Shown here one piece after another: positions 23,137 to 33,165 of a stretch of DNA of 64,000 nt (position 1 is its first letter; each line of letters opens with the position of its first letter). The notes below the pieces were generated by a model that saw only the letters and a program-made list of their open reading frames with translations, was not told where the DNA came from and ran no database searches. Source of the DNA: Rhodocollybia butyracea. Taxonomy: Eukaryota > Basidiomycota > Agaricomycetes > Agaricales > Omphalotaceae. The translations under genes were made by a program, and so were the position numbers. Location: assembly GCA_015501585.1 (NCBI GenBank), contig JADNRY010000050.1:62001-126000 (forward strand), written 5' to 3'.

Positions 23137-24335
23137 TTATCTCAAGTCCTGTAGGAAAGTGGAAACCATCAAGTGCCCACCAACTCACTACCTATGGACG
23201 ACTTTGTACTAAACTGTGTATGTTGATCTCGCCGACACTTCTGCGTATGATAGTTATCTAATGGTCCTTAGGCTCTGAAGCTTCTGAATTCCTGTCCTGC
23301 GTGGCTAACCACGGATATATGTATCGGCATTCCTTCATTTCTTCTCGGGGTGTTGTTCCACCAATACTTTATCGAACCAAGGTCTGAACGCACCAGACAC
23401 GAAAGCATCCATGAGTTATTCGTCCTATGTGTCGGAAAGGATAGATTTATCGATTGGCGCAAAATCTTGGTCAAAGCAGTCTATCTTCAGGATCTGGCAT
23501 TTAGAGTTGGCGTCACGTCTCAAGCTCTCAAGAGTGGGAACGCTACCTGGACAAGTTGAAGGCGATTCATACTGCTTATCTGGCATTGCTGGTCATAGTG
23601 CGTTTTCTGAAATTATACCTGCTCAGTCTGCTTCATAGAATTTCAGCGCCATGGGCACGCTGAGGCTGGCTATGAGGAAGAAAAGGCAATTTCGAGTGAG
23701 GCCGAGGTAAGTTACGCGTTATTTGTCGAAATCTTGCCTCATTGCATCGTCAGAGCTTTCTACTTAGTCTGGTGGAATTTATCAGATTCAAGTCATCGCC
23801 TTCATCAGCAGCGAGAGATGAATTTTGCAAATTCGCAGAAGAATGCTGCCCACTGTACTCGGGTCAGTTCAGTCTTTAGTTTATCACTTAGTATCGTTTC
23901 CTTATTTTATGTGACAGGGTTCGACTTGCTTTACTCTCCAATGCCCGACATCGTATTTCCGCTCAGCAAACCCACTAAATTCAAGCCTAATTGAGCAAAA
24001 TTGCGACTTTGCTAAATTTACCCGTTCTCGCTCATTCTTGCTCGGTGTCGTGGAGTAGACTCTGTTCGAAATCAAGGTCGAGCGAAAATATTGGCGACGT
24101 TTTGGCCCCACTGGACGTTCTTAGATAGTACTCTTCATTAAATTTCAGTGTTAATTCAATCCAGGTAGCTCATCGACACCGGAATACAACGATGCATAAC
24201 ATATACAGGATTTTCACTTTATTTCCGATGTTTCGCAACTAGCAAGTATGTAGACAGACAGCCGAAGATACAAGACAATTGAAGAAGAATAAAAAGATGA
24301 AGGACCGTGGGGGTGATGGTGTAACCGGGTTGTAG
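23137..24335 (+). pseudogene. Unknown family Y, copy 2, disrupted by an 8-bp duplication
   Basis: Encodes LLGVLFHQYFIEPRSERTRH, ESIHELF, DWRKILVKAVYLQDLAFRVG and, after an intron, FCKFAEECCPLYSG. At 23525-23532 an extra ctctcaag repeats the preceding bases and shifts the frame compared with copy 3. The duplicated segment goes on past the gene into noncoding DNA to about 24335. The intron near 23865-23918 is an uninterrupted version of the site where copy 3 carries a transposable element. Confidence 0.6.
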
Positions 24336-24761
24336 AGCTGAACCTACGAAAGAACGACAAGTCGTTCCATTATAACTCGATTTTCGGGCAAGTGCCTGCG
24401 TACCGGCAGAGGCAGAGCCTAGCTGTCCGTAAATTTAACTCTTTCATCGACTCTGACGATAAATGGTCTCGTTATCTTTGCCCTCGATCAAGTAAAGGAC
24501 CAAGTGCCCATTAAAAGCACGGTGATAGCGAGATTCAATCAGATACAGTGGTGGAGGAACAAGAGTAGTTGAGACCCCTATGTAGGTCATTCGGAGAAAC
24601 TTTCAGTGGTAACAGAGCCTTTAAGAGTTATAAGAGAGAGATCTGGGTCACGCGGGCGTACACCGACTGTCAGCGAGTGATGTCGATGAAGCTTTGAAGG
24701 ATGGAAGCGAGTAGTTGCCAGACGTATGGTTGATTGTGGAATTAATTTAGGGCGCTTATCT

Positions 24762-26692
24762 TTGATTTCAAGTCCTGCAGGAAACCATCAAGTCAAACAT
24801 TCCCTCATTGCCTATATTGAGCCTGGACAACTTTGTATGTTGATCTCGCCGATGTTTTTGCAGATAATAGTTTATCAAGTTATTCTGGTCATGGTCCTTG
24901 GGTTCTGAAGTCGTCCGAATCCTGTCTTGCATGGCTGACAACCACAAATATATGTGTCGGTGTTCCTTCATTCATTCTCGGGGTGTTGTGCTACCAGTAC
25001 TTTGTCGAACCAAAGACTAAACGCGCCAGACACAAAAGAATCCATCAATTATTCGTCCAACGTGTCGGAAAAAACAGATTTATGTACTGGCGCACATTGT
25101 TGGTCAAAGCAGCCTATCTTCAGGATCTGGTATTTAGAGTTGGTGTCACATCTCAAGAGTGGGAATGCGACCTGGACAAGTTGAAGGCAATTCATGTTGC
25201 CTATCTGGCATTACTACGTATAGTACGTGTTCTGCAATTATGCCTGCTTTGTTTGTCTGCTTCATAGCATTTCAGCGTGATGGGCATCCTGAGGCTGGCT
25301 GTGAGGAAACAGAGGCAATTACACGTGAAGCCGAAGTAAGTTAATGTGTTATTTGTCGAAATCCTGGCTCATTACATCGTCAGAGCTTCCTACTTAATCT
25401 GGTAGATTTTATCAACGCATTTCCTATGTCAGCAGCGAAAGAGGAATTTTTCAAATTCGCAAACGAATGCTACCCTAGTAGGTAGGTAGTAGTAACCGAC
25501 GTGATCCCATTTAGGAACTGCCGGGGCCCCAGCCACATGTATCACGCTGAAACTTCGAGTAAGTTCAGTTTTTTGTTTATCAGTTACAGATGTTTCAAAA
25601 ATTCTTGTCCCACGGGCCAAAAACGCCAAAATTAATCTGTAAAATACAAAAAACAAAAAAAATGTTTCCTGACTTAGTTCTACATGTTCTCGGCCTTATT
25701 TTTACTTCTAAATTATCTACTATCGTTACTGAAGACAAAGATGATCCATTCATGGACAAACCGGGTAAAGAGACAGCTTTTTTCATGATTTCTACACATC
25801 TGACTATGAATTAAAATTCAAGCTCGAGCTGCCCAGTTCATGATGAAATTGTAAACATTAGCAGTGAGGGTGAGTAACAATGAAGTGGAGACAGTGGATG
25901 AGATGAAAGTGGAGGAGGTACGGAAGAGCAGTGGTACAGAGTCCAAAGATCATTTTTTCGAGGCTCTATCTGTCGCCCCGAAGTCCCAGAGGATAAAAAC
26001 CTTCGAAGATATCGTCGAGCAAATCTTCTGCCATCTTTGTTTCGTCAAAAAAAAACCATCTGGTTGGCCGAGCAATGAGTGCTTCATATCTCATCACGCT
26101 GCGCCACGAGTTTCCTATTGAGCTCGAAGTCATTGGGATTCATACAGAGTCACTAATGTGATAGTATACCATAGTGTAGCAGCAATGGAATACGACAAAA
26201 GAACCAGTAAACATTTTTTTGTTTTTTGTATTTTACGAATTAATTTTGGCGTTTTTGGCCCGTGGGACAAGAATTTTTGAAATGTAGTATCATTTCCTTA
26301 TTATATGTGACAGATTCCAGCTTCATACTTTACTCTGAATCACCCGACAGAGTATTTCCGCTCTGCAAACCCACTGAATTCTAGGCCCGAAACAGCGACT
26401 GCTAAATTTACCGTTTCCGCTCCTTCTTGTTTGATATTGTGGAGTAGACTGTTCTCGAATCAAGGTCGACCAAAAAGATTGGCAACATTTTGGCCCCACT
26501 GGACGTTCTTAGATAGTATTATTCTTAACCAAATTTCAGTAGCAATTGAATTCAGGTACAACGATGCATAAGGATTGTCACTTTACTTCCGATGTTTTGC
26601 AACGGGCTAAGTATCTAGACAGACAGCTGAAGCAAGACAATTGAAGAAGAATCAAAAGACAAAGGAACGTACGTGGTGGTGGTGGTGTAACC
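24762..26692 (+). pseudogene. Unknown family Y, copy 3, carrying a TIR element in its last intron region
   Basis: Best-preserved long exon of the family: 24954-25267 encodes ILGVLCYQYFVEPKTKRARH, RIHQLFVQRVGKNRF, YWRTLLVKAAYLQDLVFRVG, LDKLKAIHVAYLALLRIVR. The next exon encodes NLVDFINAFPMSAAKEEFF and FANECYP. Directly after this, about 85 bp absent from copy 2 bring in stop codons, and 25587-26284 is an inserted element. With the insertions removed, the segment is collinear with copy 2 to its end. No function inferred. Confidence 0.55.
25587..26284. mobile_element. 698-bp TIR element (non-autonomous, TA target site)
   Basis: Terminal inverted repeats of roughly 80 bp (25587-25670 and 26206-26284) share blocks such as ttgtcccacgggccaaaaac. 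The element is flanked by TA on both sides (25585-25586 and 26285-26286). The paralogous intron at about 23885 has one TA and no element, which defines the insertion. TA target duplication fits Tc1/mariner-type transposition. The interior has no transposase, so it depends on another copy for movement. Confidence 0.85.
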
Positions 26693-26877
26693 TACATGGT
26701 CCCATTTAAAAACAGTTGGCACCAAATACATGCCTGGGTTATTTGAGATAAAAAGGTTCGGCAATCACTCTCTCGGGCAACCTCAATTACTAGAAACCAA
26801 CTACTTTGCATTAAGTAACACTGGCAGTCAAATTCTGAAAAAATGGGCCACGGGTCAAGGGAAAGTGCTCCTCGCAT
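26692..26877 (-). pseudogene. Unknown family X, copy 4, fragment
   Basis: About 60 codons matching the N-terminal X domain: DPWPIFSEFD, QCYLMQSSWF and VARESD line up with PPWPISESSD, YCYSMQAFWF and IARETD. Downstream exons are not seen. It is convergent with Y copy 3, as X copy 3 is with Y copy 1. Confidence 0.45.
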
Positions 26878-26899
26878 GGTGGTGTGATGGAAGCCTTGG

Positions 26900-27650
26900 C
26901 CCTCAAGTGGCTATTTCTTCTTCCTATGCCACTTTCTGTGTCCACATCTTGACTGTATAGAGAGGAATGTAGCTGCGGCGCTCGCCTTCCATCGGACATC
27001 CCGATACTTAAGTACTCTGTTTATGATCACACTTCCTTATCATTCACATTTCTTGGCTTTCATTATAGTTATAGACTATTTCACATCTCCTCACATATTT
27101 CCTTATGAAGTACTCACCCTCGTTAATAGCATGTCGTGTTTCCCTCCCGTTAGAATCTGTCATTGCTCTCGTATTTTCCTTTCATTTCTTTCACGTTAGA
27201 TATCACATTATGCCTCGTTTCCTCTTTGTTCTTACAGTTCTTGTTCCGACATATGTTTCCTTTGTCTCGCTCACGTATATATACTAATTAGTAGGGGGCA
27301 TATTCGACATCAAATCCTCTCGCCTCTCACACCTAATAACATCTCCTTCTATCTACGCTCATACTCAAGCTTGTACTCTGTTCACAGCCTACAGGTATCA
27401 TGGTGGCTTGATAGTATGAACTGTTTTTGAAAGTTCAATTGTTGCTGACTATGCCAAGACTATGCACACTCAATGCACAATGATCTCACCTCTACAGAAC
27501 CTTCAAAGGTTCAACCTGTATTCTCACTTGTTGCATTATGATTGATCCTCTTCATTCATTGCTGTTTTTCACCCATAGGTACTCAATTCAGGACAAAATG
27601 GTTGGGTTGTTTGGGTACTACGAGAAAGCCTGGATGTATACAAGTACAAT
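26900..27650. other. Gene-free stretch before the LTR element
   Basis: Pyrimidine-rich in places (27000-27380), with no supported coding region. It ends at a telomere-like tract. Confidence 0.4.
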
Positions 27651-27654
27651 ATGC

Positions 27655-27702
27655 ACCCCCTAACCCCTAATCCCTAACACCCTAACACCCCCCCCCCCCG
27701 CT
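27655..27702. repeat. Degenerate telomere-like CCCTAA tract and poly-C
   Basis: About 45 bp of imperfect CCCTAA units with varying C number (cccctaacccctaatcccta is the start), running into a 12-C homopolymer. CCCTAA is the complement of the fungal telomere unit TTAGGG. The tract is internal and short, so an interstitial telomeric sequence or chance C/A-rich DNA are both possible. Confidence 0.55.
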
Positions 27703-27740
27703 TCTACATAGGCACTCCTGATTTCATGCTGAAGCAGTTC

Positions 27741-29218
27741 TGTAAGAGCCCTGACTCTTAATGCCTCAGACCATGAGCAAGATCTCGTTCTATTAAAGAA
27801 ATAGACCAAAACGAGTATGTGGTACGAGGATAAGAGTAGACTAATTATGTAATATTGGCGCTAACGGCAATGAACGTGCCGTAGGCGTTACACATGCCCC
27901 CTAGATTGACCCCACAGGTCCATCTTACCCAAAAAAAAACAAAAGAGAAAGATGGAAAAGGGAAAACATAACAAAGAGAAACATACAGTCATCTAATAGG
28001 TAATGTACGATGTAGTATGCTGGCAATTTCCATAAGTGCAGAAGAAGAGAAAGTGTCCTGTGAAAATTGCCGGATTCTCTGGATGCTGACACTGAGTCCA
28101 GATTGAGATGGTGGTGGCACATTGGAGACAGTAGATCTCCAGCGCCATGAATGGGAGCATTGATTGGGAGCACAAATATGGTGATGGGGAGTTTCAGTGG
28201 GTGAAGGTGATGGCATGAGTGTACCAGATTGGGATGGGCAACGACTTGAACGAAGCAAGAGCGAACCAAACGCACCATACATGTTGTGTTTGACATGTTT
28301 ACAAAGGCCTGTTGGTGGAACGGCAGTCACAGGGGCAACATAAGGCACAGGTGTACACTCGGTTGGAGTGTTTGAGAGATGAACACGAGCTGGCGGTGCT
28401 CCAGCTGTGTGTTCAAGCCCCGTGACATGTTTATCCATGAATACTTCGAGTTTCCGGCCTGCTTTCCGCAGTTCAGCCACCTCCCATGCAAACTCTGAGG
28501 TTGGTTGGAGTTGAAGTGAAGGGGGAGTGGGTTTGGATGGTGAAACCAATGTCAGAGCATGTGGAGATGATTTCGACGTGTCTGACGCATTCGAAGCGAG
28601 TGTGGGAGTTGGTGATGAAGCAGTAGGAGCGGTCAAAGGTGATGGAGAACTCAGAGCAGGAGGTGGTGTTTGAGATTTGGACAGTTCCATCCCAAACTCT
28701 TCTCCCAGTCTCTTAATAGACTCTATCATCTGAAAACAGACCTCTGCCTGGAAACCTTCTTCCTTCACTGCCCAGCAACATCTTAATGTTGAATCCTGCA
28801 CCACTGCCTCTGCCAAATTCCTACCAGCCACTGAAAGACCATGTTGTTCCCAGAGCTGCTTAAAGTTGACTAGCAGCTGTTGAATTCCCTGGGAGGAGAA
28901 GTCCAGGATCCCAGAGATGTGTGAGAGAGGATCATGAGGGAACATAGAAAGGATTTGAGAAAGAAAAGAGTAAGCCAGAGCCATGACAGAGTCATGGCTT
29001 GAGTTGTGCTGTTGTGTGGTCATATTGCTGTAATAGTCCTATTCAGGACAAGGTTGCTCAAAAAAGTGTAAGAGCCCTGACTCTTAATGCCTCAGACCAT
29101 GAGCAAGATCTCGTTCTATTAAAGAAATAGACCAAAATGAGTATGTGGTACGAGGATAAGAGTAGACTAATTATGTAATATCGGCGCTAACGGCAATGAA
29201 CGTGCCGTAGGCGTTACA
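27741..29218 (-). mobile_element. Young non-autonomous LTR retrotransposon, 1478 bp
   Basis: Two direct LTRs of 152 bp (27741-27892 and 29067-29218) start TG and end CA and differ at only two positions, so the insertion is recent. The target duplication AGTTC is present on both sides (27736-27740 and 29219-29223). On the minus strand a purine tract ending agggggcatg sits directly before the 3' LTR (27893 onward), which gives the transcription direction. I found no primer binding site that I could identify. The interior is 1.17 kb with one ORF and no reverse transcriptase, protease, integrase or RNase H, so it must be moved by an autonomous relative. Confidence 0.93.
27989..29023 (-). CDS. Unrecognised 344-aa ORF inside the LTR retrotransposon
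   Basis: The only long frame in the element; it begins 43 bp inside the 5' LTR. The first ~115 residues are predicted helical with conserved-looking hydrophobics (AYSFLSQILSMF, QLLVNFKQLWEQHGL, CWAVKEEGFQAEVCFQMIES). A Pro/Ser/Thr-rich linker (~115-165) follows, then a charged helix (FAWEVAELRKAGRKLEVFM) and a His/Cys-containing end. Position fits a gag-like structural protein, but it matches no gag motif I know, and no CCHC knuckle is seen in this frame. Domestication or cargo origin cannot be excluded. Confidence 0.5.
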   Translation of the reverse strand: MTTQQHNSSHDSVMALAYSFLSQILSMFPHDPLSHISGILDFSSQGIQQLLVNFKQLWEQHGLSVAGRNLAEAVVQDSTLRCCWAVKEEGFQAEVCFQMIESIKRLGEEFGMELSKSQTPPPALSSPSPLTAPTASSPTPTLASNASDTSKSSPHALTLVSPSKPTPPSLQLQPTSEFAWEVAELRKAGRKLEVFMDKHVTGLEHTAGAPPARVHLSNTPTECTPVPYVAPVTAVPPTGLCKHVKHNMYGAFGSLLLRSSRCPSQSGTLMPSPSPTETPHHHICAPNQCSHSWRWRSTVSNVPPPSQSGLSVSIQRIRQFSQDTFSSSALMEIASILHRTLPIR

Positions 29219-29281
29219 AGTTCATTTATTCCAAAAATTGGCGGGGCGAGGATTACAGCGCAATATTTGACCTGATCTCGA

Positions 29282-30686
29282 CATCACTAAATCGGGGGAA
29301 AGCTGCTGTCGGATGATACAAAAGGGCAATTACGCATCAAATTTTTGTGTTATCATAATAGAATATCATACGTCCCCATAGCCAAGGAATTATAAGACGA
29401 TATTGTGATGTATTACGGTTTTAATCTCAAATTACATTAGTATCATGGTCTTAGCTTCATGTTATGTTGGTGTGATATGTGATGTTCAGCGTCCTCCCAT
29501 ATTTCATTGGTGATACCATTCATTATAGTTGGAAAGAATTATGTCCCGCAAGGTTCGTTTCCAGTGCGTCTTCCCCTCTCTGATTGTTTACTGCAGGTTT
29601 CAATGCATCTTTTTGACTTCAGTCATAGCCTTGAATCTTGAGGTTAGTGTTAATCTATTGATAGTAGGCCAAAGTCAGCTCCTCTTTCAAAGCTCGCAAT
29701 TGGATTCTGGAAGGCAGGATATCATGAAACCTTGAAAACAAATACCAAGTCCGTTTACTCCAAGGACAACAAGAGCAACCCTGCTTGGCATCAGCACCCA
29801 GCGACAGTTTGCTGATGACTTAGGCTGACTTACCCGGCAGCTTCTTCGCTAAAACCTATTATATTATTTGACGCACCCTGAGTTCAGCAATAAGTCGCTC
29901 TTTCTTTTTCTCCCCCCATCACCGTCGCGTTTGTTCCCTCAAGAGACAGCAAGACGCCTCAACTCCCGCAAGACACTGGGCCCTCAAGCAAATTTTCTCT
30001 GTCCTGCAACTGATTCTCTTTCAAAATGACAACAAGTTTTAATACCAAGACGAGAAGATTTTTAAAGAAATCAAGCCCACCGGTCCAAAAACCAACGCTC
30101 AAGTCTTCAAGATACAAGTTTGGGTTGACGTGACCGCTCGTTCCCCTTCCAGCTCCCTTTCCGCCCACTTATCTTCCTTTCCCGGTTCCTAACCCACTTT
30201 TCTTCCCACTCCCACTCCCTCTGTATCCTGTACTGTCTTCTTCCCCCCTCCTACTCCTGTCCTTGTTACGATTCATGTAGCATTCGTTTCCACTGTATCA
30301 ATTTACTTAGAAGTATTCGTGCAAATACACGTTATTCACCTCACGTTCTCGTATCATGAGCATTCTGAACGAAAATTCACTGGTGGCAAGAATTTTATTC
30401 GCCCCAAGATTCCAGGGCATTTTCTGCGCTTAAAGATCGTTCATTACATTCTAATACCTGTGAATGCCTTACGCTCTAATAATTGTGCATGATTCTAATA
30501 TCCTCCAGATATTGTCATGTATTGTAACTCTCGGTCATCACAGATTACTTGCCTCTCAAATATATTCAATGATAATAGATGATAATCTGAGCTGAAATAT
30601 TTTACTGATATTACGATCATTATGCCGAGTTACATTAGATTTCGGGCAACTACCATTCATTGCCGAAACCTCTCCGATTAGTGATG
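29282..30686. mobile_element. TIR element copy 1 (1.4 kb), overlapping the MYND gene 3' end
   Basis: Ends are inverted copies of CATCACTAAATCGG (29282 inward; right end 30674-30686, one base shorter). A second copy lies inverted at 47957-49285 and matches along its whole length, including around 29390, 30400 and 30600. No transposase is visible, so it is probably a non-autonomous DNA transposon. The target duplication is unclear. Confidence 0.7.
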
Positions 30687-32641
30687 GAGGATGTGGGTAC
30701 ATCACTCCCACAATCGGTCCAACGTCCTTGCCATCTGCTTGCTGGCAATGTAAATCCCGGACCATAGCGTCCCACTGCAAGTCGGGCGCTTGGCCCTTTG
30801 CCTCGTCAATGGTATAGATAGATTTGCGGTAATGCGGCGCAGGCGATGTCAAGTCAATGAACGTGATAGGAGTATATGTTGCATGGAGCATCTCTTGGTG
30901 GTAAACCCCACGAAGTTCATCCTTCATACGCCACAGCTCTTCCTCGATTATACCAAGGCATATTTTGTGATCTCGCTCTTCTGCGATACGAGGTAGACCA
31001 TCTAATAAGCACGGAGGTTCAGGTATGATTATTTTCATTCTATATCTATCAAACCTTGGTATTCCTTCGCGTGTCGACGACAGTCCGCACGATGGCCTCG
31101 ATCCCAATGTTGTTTTTGACACAAACGACTACAGTAGAATGCTACCCGACATCCAGCACACCGTAGAACCTTGAATTTGTACATCGTTGTGATCATGAGG
31201 CACTTGTGTTGATCCTTGGTTAGAGTTACAATGAGGAGAAGTACGATATACCTGGTCATTTGAACAGAAATTCACTAATCCTTGTATTTGATCATATTCC
31301 ACCTTCTTTATCATTAAACGGCGACTCATTACTAGCTGCTTTAGTGTGACCCATAACTCAAGCGGGCTACCAGGAGGTGCGTCCCATTCCAAGTCACAAG
31401 GCACCTTGTGGAGTTGCTTCTCCAAGCATTTTTGTACAGAACGATATAGAGAAGCGCTACCCAATTGCACAATTATGTCGACATACAGCTCGTCCACTGT
31501 AAAATAATGCTGCCATCCCAGAGTATCGGCGGCTGCCTGAGATAGTACCCATAGCGCAGAAAGGAGACCGGAATTGACTGCGAGGATGATATTTTCGTAC
31601 CCGCCAAATGCAAACGAATCGGACAGATAATGCACAGCCCACCGCCATGCTTTGACGACATCCAAGTCCTTCGCTGCTTTGGGATTGGAAATGTCTTTAC
31701 TGACGCGGCGTAGGATGTGGGCTGTGAAATAAACTGCTCGATGGAGCATTAATTGGCGGGTTAGGACGTTGCATCTGGCTGCGGCGCATGCCACAACACG
31801 GAGCCAGTTGCTTAGTAGGTTGTAGTTCAGGTTTTTCTCCTGGCAGAGATAAACCAGAACTCTAGCAATGATAGCGCAGAAACGAGGAGTAACAAAGTCA
31901 TTTAGACTCTGAACATATTCCTTTTCCCAGAAGTTTTTCCAGTGTGGCACTCCCAAAAGCTCATCAAATATCCGTGAGGAATATTCGGATGCCCTCAGCC
32001 TATGTCCGTTGGGACTCGACTCTGGGGCGGGAACCCGTACAACGAGGGCGTACATGGCTATGCGAACAATAAGATCCGCCGCTTCTGGAGTAGACCGTAG
32101 TTCCGGTGGCCCAATAATTGGATGCGAAAAGATAGTGCCAAAAAGAAAAAGTAGTTTTTGAAGTACTTCTAGACCAAGGTCACTGAGGTCATCGTAGGAA
32201 TCAAGATCGGGCTCAACGTAGCTTTTGAAAAGAAATGACGACCAGCTGATGATATCCCGCCAACGCTTTTTCACTGCAGCCGCTAAAATCTGGTCGTTAT
32301 TTCTATTGAATGATCTGGAACCCATCGGCTCAAGACCAATCGCGATACACCACAGGATAGACAAGGCTTCCAGTGGGATATCCGTGGAGGAGGTGCCAGC
32401 TACCGGAGGTTTATTCTGCGATAAAAATTTCTGGAAAACTGGGAACACCTCAATAGAAAGTCGTGAACTGGCTGCTTCAGCCATGGAGCACAGTTGTTTG
32501 AGCGCTTCGGTTGAGCCTGGTTTTCCAGACAACGCTCGCCGTTTCAGAACCTGATAAGACCAGGATAAGACAGTCTTGAGGCAAGGCAATATCGCGCACA
32601 ATGAAACGTGTATTCACCTCAACGTTCCCCAAGTTGCTCAT
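30556..32641 (-). CDS. MYND zinc-finger protein, 635 aa, with a transposon-derived C-terminus
   Basis: Minus-strand exons 32641-32618, 32574-31252, 31169-31055, 31001-30556. The first exon is eight codons, MSNLGNVE, joined to [10 protein letters not shown]. About 430 residues of helical repeat-like sequence without a named domain follow, then a MYND finger ([24 protein letters not shown]), a protein-interaction fold of many basidiomycete regulators. The junction before the finger is uncertain: an 82-bp intron gives CSNDQ-VLRCAGC, a 37-bp one would add 15 residues. The last ~43 codons from SLIGEV to the stop lie within the TIR element at 29282-30686. Basidiomycete genomes carry many uncharacterised MYND proteins of this size; the specific role is unknown. 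Confidence 0.75.
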
Positions 32642-33165
32642 GATTTAGAGATAGTACACGAGGGTCAAAAAACAAGAGAGGATTGATCCCCATCATGGTC
32701 CCGGACCGTATTGTTTGTTGATTAAGAACAATGATACTTCAGTGATTGTGAGAGCTGTAGTTGAGCTTTTGGCTGGAAACCTCGTCAGAGAGGAACTGAC
32801 GGTACTGAGCGATGTTCTAACGATTTTTGCGAGTACCCGAAGCTCGGAAAACCTACAGGCTACGACGACACCAAAAAAAGGTGTGGGATGATGACTGTTG
32901 TTTTTCTCACTTGTTCTCTCACCACGTAGACAGCACGCGCCCCTACATTTGATGCTCGTGGGACTGAAGCTTGAGGTCGAAGTGATTCGTAAATGCATTT
33001 TTAATGTATTGGTATGATACGAGTTTATGATACAGTGTTTTTGTACTACGTAATGATAAAGTAGGTAGTCGAATAGCTAAGAAATACAGTGTTAAATGTG
33101 GAGGAATCTACATCGTAGGATTATAGTCATCTAGAACCTGCATACAAAAACAATGGAAAAGATGA
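32642..33165. other. Intergenic region between two minus-strand genes
   Basis: About 520 bp: promoter of the MYND gene and 3' region of the transporter gene. No supported feature. Confidence 0.45.

Noticed and set aside
27690..27702. Poly-C run as assembly gap filler
   Set aside because: It continues a CCCTAA-like array with plausible flanks, and no N-gap or sequence break is evident; cannot be settled here.
30160..30300. CT-rich stretch that might be a promoter of a plus-strand gene
   Set aside because: It lies within the TIR element and recurs in its second copy; no gene follows on plus.
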